Source of the DNA: CAZGYE01 sp964530165
GTDB lineage: Bacteria > Planctomycetota > Planctomycetia > Planctomycetales > Planctomycetaceae
Direction: 5' to 3'
Assembly (NCBI GenBank): GCA_964530165.1
Contig: CAZGYE010000117.1
Coordinates: forward strand, 1-15,292
Length of the DNA stretch: 15,292 bases
The first letter of the stretch is position 1; the number at the start of each line of letters is the position of its first letter. Shown here in pieces: positions 12,709 to 15,292 of this stretch. A model generated the notes under the pieces. That model was not told the origin of the DNA, did no database searches, and saw only the letters and a program-made list of their open reading frames with translations. The translations under genes and the position numbers were made by a program.

Positions 12709-15117
12709 CACACTCAACTCCCCTTCGACCACATCCGGGGCGGCGTGGGCGGTTTCGATCGCCTTGTCGGTGCTGTCGGGATCGACCGCTCGGCAGCCGG
12801 CCGTTAGTTGGCCGGACAGATTGCGTAGGAACGCCTGCCATTCCTCGGCGGTCGTCTCCGGTGGGCAGAGCTGGACGAATTCGTCACAGAGCAGAATCAA
12901 ACGCAGCAGATGCCGAAAGACGATGCCCTCCTGTTTCGTGAGGTCTCGGCCCTTGACGAACTTGTTGAAGTTGCCGTTGAACCGCAACAGGTCGCCGGCG
13001 GCCCACACCGAACGCGTTCGCAGCTCGCCGACGTTCGGGAACTCCGAATCGAACAGCATCCGCAGCTTGTCGCCCAGTGCGGGGACCCACCTCCGTTCGC
13101 GGCCGAAATCGTCCTCACTTCCCGGCTGCAGCTCATCGGCGGTCACCAACCCGCGCCCGATGAGCTTCGCGTCGAGCCGATTGGTGGCCAAGGGACCCGG
13201 GGGCAACTCTTCGAGTGGCGGAACCCGCAACTGCCTCGCCACCGAGCCCGGCATGTCCAGCACGCTTTCCAGGGCCTGGATGCGCTCGTCATGGTCGGCA
13301 ATGCCCAACTGCTGAATCAGGAACACTCCATAAAGCGGGTTCACGCCGCGAAACACCAGAAGCTGGTCCAGCTCGAGCGTCGGATGGGCCAGCGCCGGTT
13401 GATACGGTACTGGCTCCAGTTGAGACGATGCCTGCTTCATCGGCGGCGGGCCGGCTGCTTTTTCCAGGTCGGCCCGCGATTCCGCCTGTGCCTGCTGTAA
13501 CAACGCCCCCAAAGTGCCGGAGGGAGGCTGCTCACGATCGTTCCCGCCGGCTGGCATCTCGGACGCCGGAGACTCGTCGGCTTCGGCTCGGGCGGGTGGT
13601 TCCGGCTCGAGCGTGACGAAGTCGCCGGCCCAGAGAGTCAGCAACATGCGGGTCAGCGCTTTCTCGCCGGCATCGAGACGTTTCGGTTCCATCAGTCGCT
13701 TGCGGACGAATGAGCGGAGCCGAATGACGTCGGGAGAGATCTTCAACAGGTAAGCCAAGAGACGCCACGGCAGCGGTCCACGGCTGGAGAGCTTACCCGG
13801 CAGGGTCGTCTGCAGTTTCTGGAACTGCGCTTCGCTCCAGTACTGCTGCGTTTTGCGGCGGGAGGGCATCTTCCTTTTCATCGCTTTCTTGGCGCGGCGG
13901 AGGTTCGGGTCTTTGGTGTCTTGGGGGATCGTGTCGTATTTTTCCCGCCAGCGGAGAAGCTTGACGTCGTCCTCGTGGGCCAGGGCGTAGATGTAGCCGT
14001 GATCGTCGAATTGCGGCCGGCCGGCGCGCCCAAAGATCTGATGGGCCGTGCTGGCGTCGAGCAGCTTCTTCTTCAGCGGCGGTCCCTTCAACAGCGCAGT
14101 CAGCACGACCGACCGGGCCGGCAGGTTCATTCCGGCCGATAACGTCTCGGTGCAAACCGTCACCGACAAGAGCTTTCGCTGGAAGAGGTCCTCCACAATT
14201 CTCCTGTTCTTGGGCAGAAGCCCCGCGTGATGTACGCCGACTCCCCGCAACAGAACCTGCTTGAGTTTCGGACCGACGCCCTCTGTCCAGTCGTAAGCCT
14301 TCAGCTCCTCGACGAGCCGCTTCTGGGCGTCGCGACCGAGCAAATGCTTCCCCTTCAGTTGCTCGGCCACGTTCCAACACTCGTTCCGGTTGAAGCAGAA
14401 TATCAGTGCCGGCGTTCGGCGGGTCTCGTCGTCGCCCTGTGACATCAACTGCAATTGCTCGTTGAGCAACTGGTCTGGCACCCACTCATAAGCCAGCGGA
14501 ACTTTGCGCTCGGTGCTTTGGACCAATTGGACCTTGCGCTGGTGGCAGCGAGCCAGCCAGCCGATGAATTCCGCTGCATTGCCGACCGTGGCCGACAGCA
14601 GCAGCAATCGCACGTGTTCCGGCAAGAGTCCCAGCGACAGCTCCCACACGACACCGCGCTCCCGATCGGCGAAGTTGTGAAACTCGTCCATCACGACGGC
14701 CGAGACATCGGTGAAGTCGAACGCCGTCGGGTGCAGCAAGCGGTTCAGCAGGATTTCCGCCACCACGACCAGCACCCGCGCCTGCGGGTTGACCCGCCGG
14801 TTGCCGGTGACCAGCCCGACGTCATCGGCAGCGAACCCCCAGCGGACGGCGGCCTCTTGCATCTCCTGAAACTTCTGCTCGGTCAGCGCGATCAGCGGCG
14901 TGGTGTAGTAAGCCACGCGACCGGTGTGCAGCGCCTCGAACAATGCGGCTTCGGCAATCAACGTTTTGCCGGTCCCCGTCGGTGCACACACCAGAACGCC
15001 CTGCTCGGCCGTGAACCACGTTAACAGCGCTTCTTCTTGAACCGGATACAGCTCGTAGGACAGTTGATCGAGATACCGCGAGGCGAGCTCATCGCGAGTC
15101 GGGACGCCGCCGGACAT
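12709..15117 (-). CDS. Ski2-like superfamily 2 (DExH) RNA helicase, 3' end lost in the assembly gap
   Basis: 803 codons are visible. Helicase motifs run in order: a Q-like YPVQEEAL (24-31), Walker A APTGTGKT (45-52), TTPLIALTEQKF (Ia), DEFH (144-147, motif II), SAT (175-177, motif III), LIFCFNRNEC (IV), HHAGLLPKNRRIVEDLFQ, TETLSAGMNLPARSVV (V) and QIFGRAGRPQFD (VI). The HHAG-LLP and AGMN-PA wording is characteristic of the Ski2/Mtr4 family of ATP-dependent 3'-5' RNA helicases, which unwind RNA for decay in eukaryotes; the bacterial role is unclear. A polar low-complexity linker occupies about residues 503-575, followed by a C-terminal region of about 225 residues that I do not recognise. ATG 15117 has GGAG 5 nt upstream. 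The C-terminus (EGELSV) already reads the heptad repeat, so the stop probably lies within the repeat, a few codons into the gap. Confidence 0.9.
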
Positions 15118-15180
15118 CGATACTCCGCAGGAAGAGACGCTCGTTGATGACTGGCCGGGAGATTGTCATCATAGGGAAAG

Positions 15181-15274
15181 TGCCTGAGCAAAGCGAGCGA
15201 ACGGTTTGCTGGGCAGTGGGTCAGTTTGGCTTAACAGAATGGGTGGCTGAGGTCGAGCCGTAGGCGAGCCCCCA
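15181..15274. repeat. Two hairpins upstream of the helicase gene, REP-like
   Basis: Hairpin 1: TGCC and AGCAAA (15181-15192) pair with TTTGCT and GGCA (15205-15215) across a small internal loop. Hairpin 2: TGGG and GGCT (15240-15248, one bulged T) pair with AGCC and CCCA (15267-15274) around an 18-nt loop. The GGCTGAGGTCGAGCC wording resembles dispersed intergenic repeats in planctomycetes as I recall them. No gene is seen in the 175 bases after the helicase start. Confidence 0.5.
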
Positions 15275-15292
15275 GAATCGACGGTCTGTGGG

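Noticed and set aside
12412..13315. Plus-strand frames running through the N block
   Set aside because: They depend on undetermined bases and Ser/Leu/Thr-rich translation of the heptad array, and beyond the gap they are antisense to the helicase gene.
12709..15117. Helicase as Cas3 or a restriction/defence helicase
   Set aside because: No HD nuclease domain, no Cas or restriction neighbours, and the HHAG and AGMN motifs point to the Ski2 family.

Overview
The window looks like chromosomal DNA from a planctomycete. The evidence is a prepilin-like DUF1559 protein (a family greatly expanded in that phylum), an HTTM-domain protein in a cluster of poorly known genes, two homologues of furan-cofactor (methanofuran-type) biosynthesis enzymes, a bacterial Ski2-like helicase, and GC-rich intergenic DNA full of small hairpins and short tandem repeats. 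No RNA genes, complete insertion sequences, prophage genes or CRISPR arrays were seen.

Layout. (1) 22-1518, plus strand: hisG (long-form ATP phosphoribosyltransferase), then a small amino-acid-kinase-fold protein resembling MfnE. (2) 1519-2023: about 500 bases with no convincing gene, holding an AT-rich patch and a hairpin. (3) 2024-3500, plus: DUF1559 prepilin-like protein followed at once by a small lipoprotein. (4) 6779-3638, minus: a probable four-gene operon of secreted D-aminoacylase-like amidohydrolase, MfnB homologue (1 nt after it), two-helix membrane protein, and YbjQ/UPF0145 protein. (5) 6780-7291: divergent intergenic region with a cluster of hairpin repeats. (6) 7292-10248, plus: three-gene cluster of anchored unknown protein, HTTM membrane protein and NTF2-like membrane-anchored protein. 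(7) 10610-10275 and 11562-10930, minus: a small exported protein and a lipoprotein. (8) 11778-12401, plus: MocA/MobA-like nucleotidyltransferase. (9) 15117-12709, minus: large Ski2-like helicase, convergent with the previous gene; its 3' end is lost in a run of 100 Ns.

Functional links. The MfnB and MfnE homologues, 2.8 kb apart on opposite strands, suggest that the host makes a methanofuran/methylofuran-like cofactor for tetrahydromethanopterin-linked C1 transfer, which planctomycetes are known to carry. The clearest unexplained signal is in non-coding DNA. Three intergenic loci carry unrelated sequences that share a strict 7-nt period. At the convergent junction 12396-12720 these heptads form inverted arms around a nested double hairpin, and the repeat supplies the stop codon of the plus-strand gene and probably of the minus-strand gene too. 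Nested hairpin elements also lie at 6966-7097, 9557-9675 and 15181-15274.
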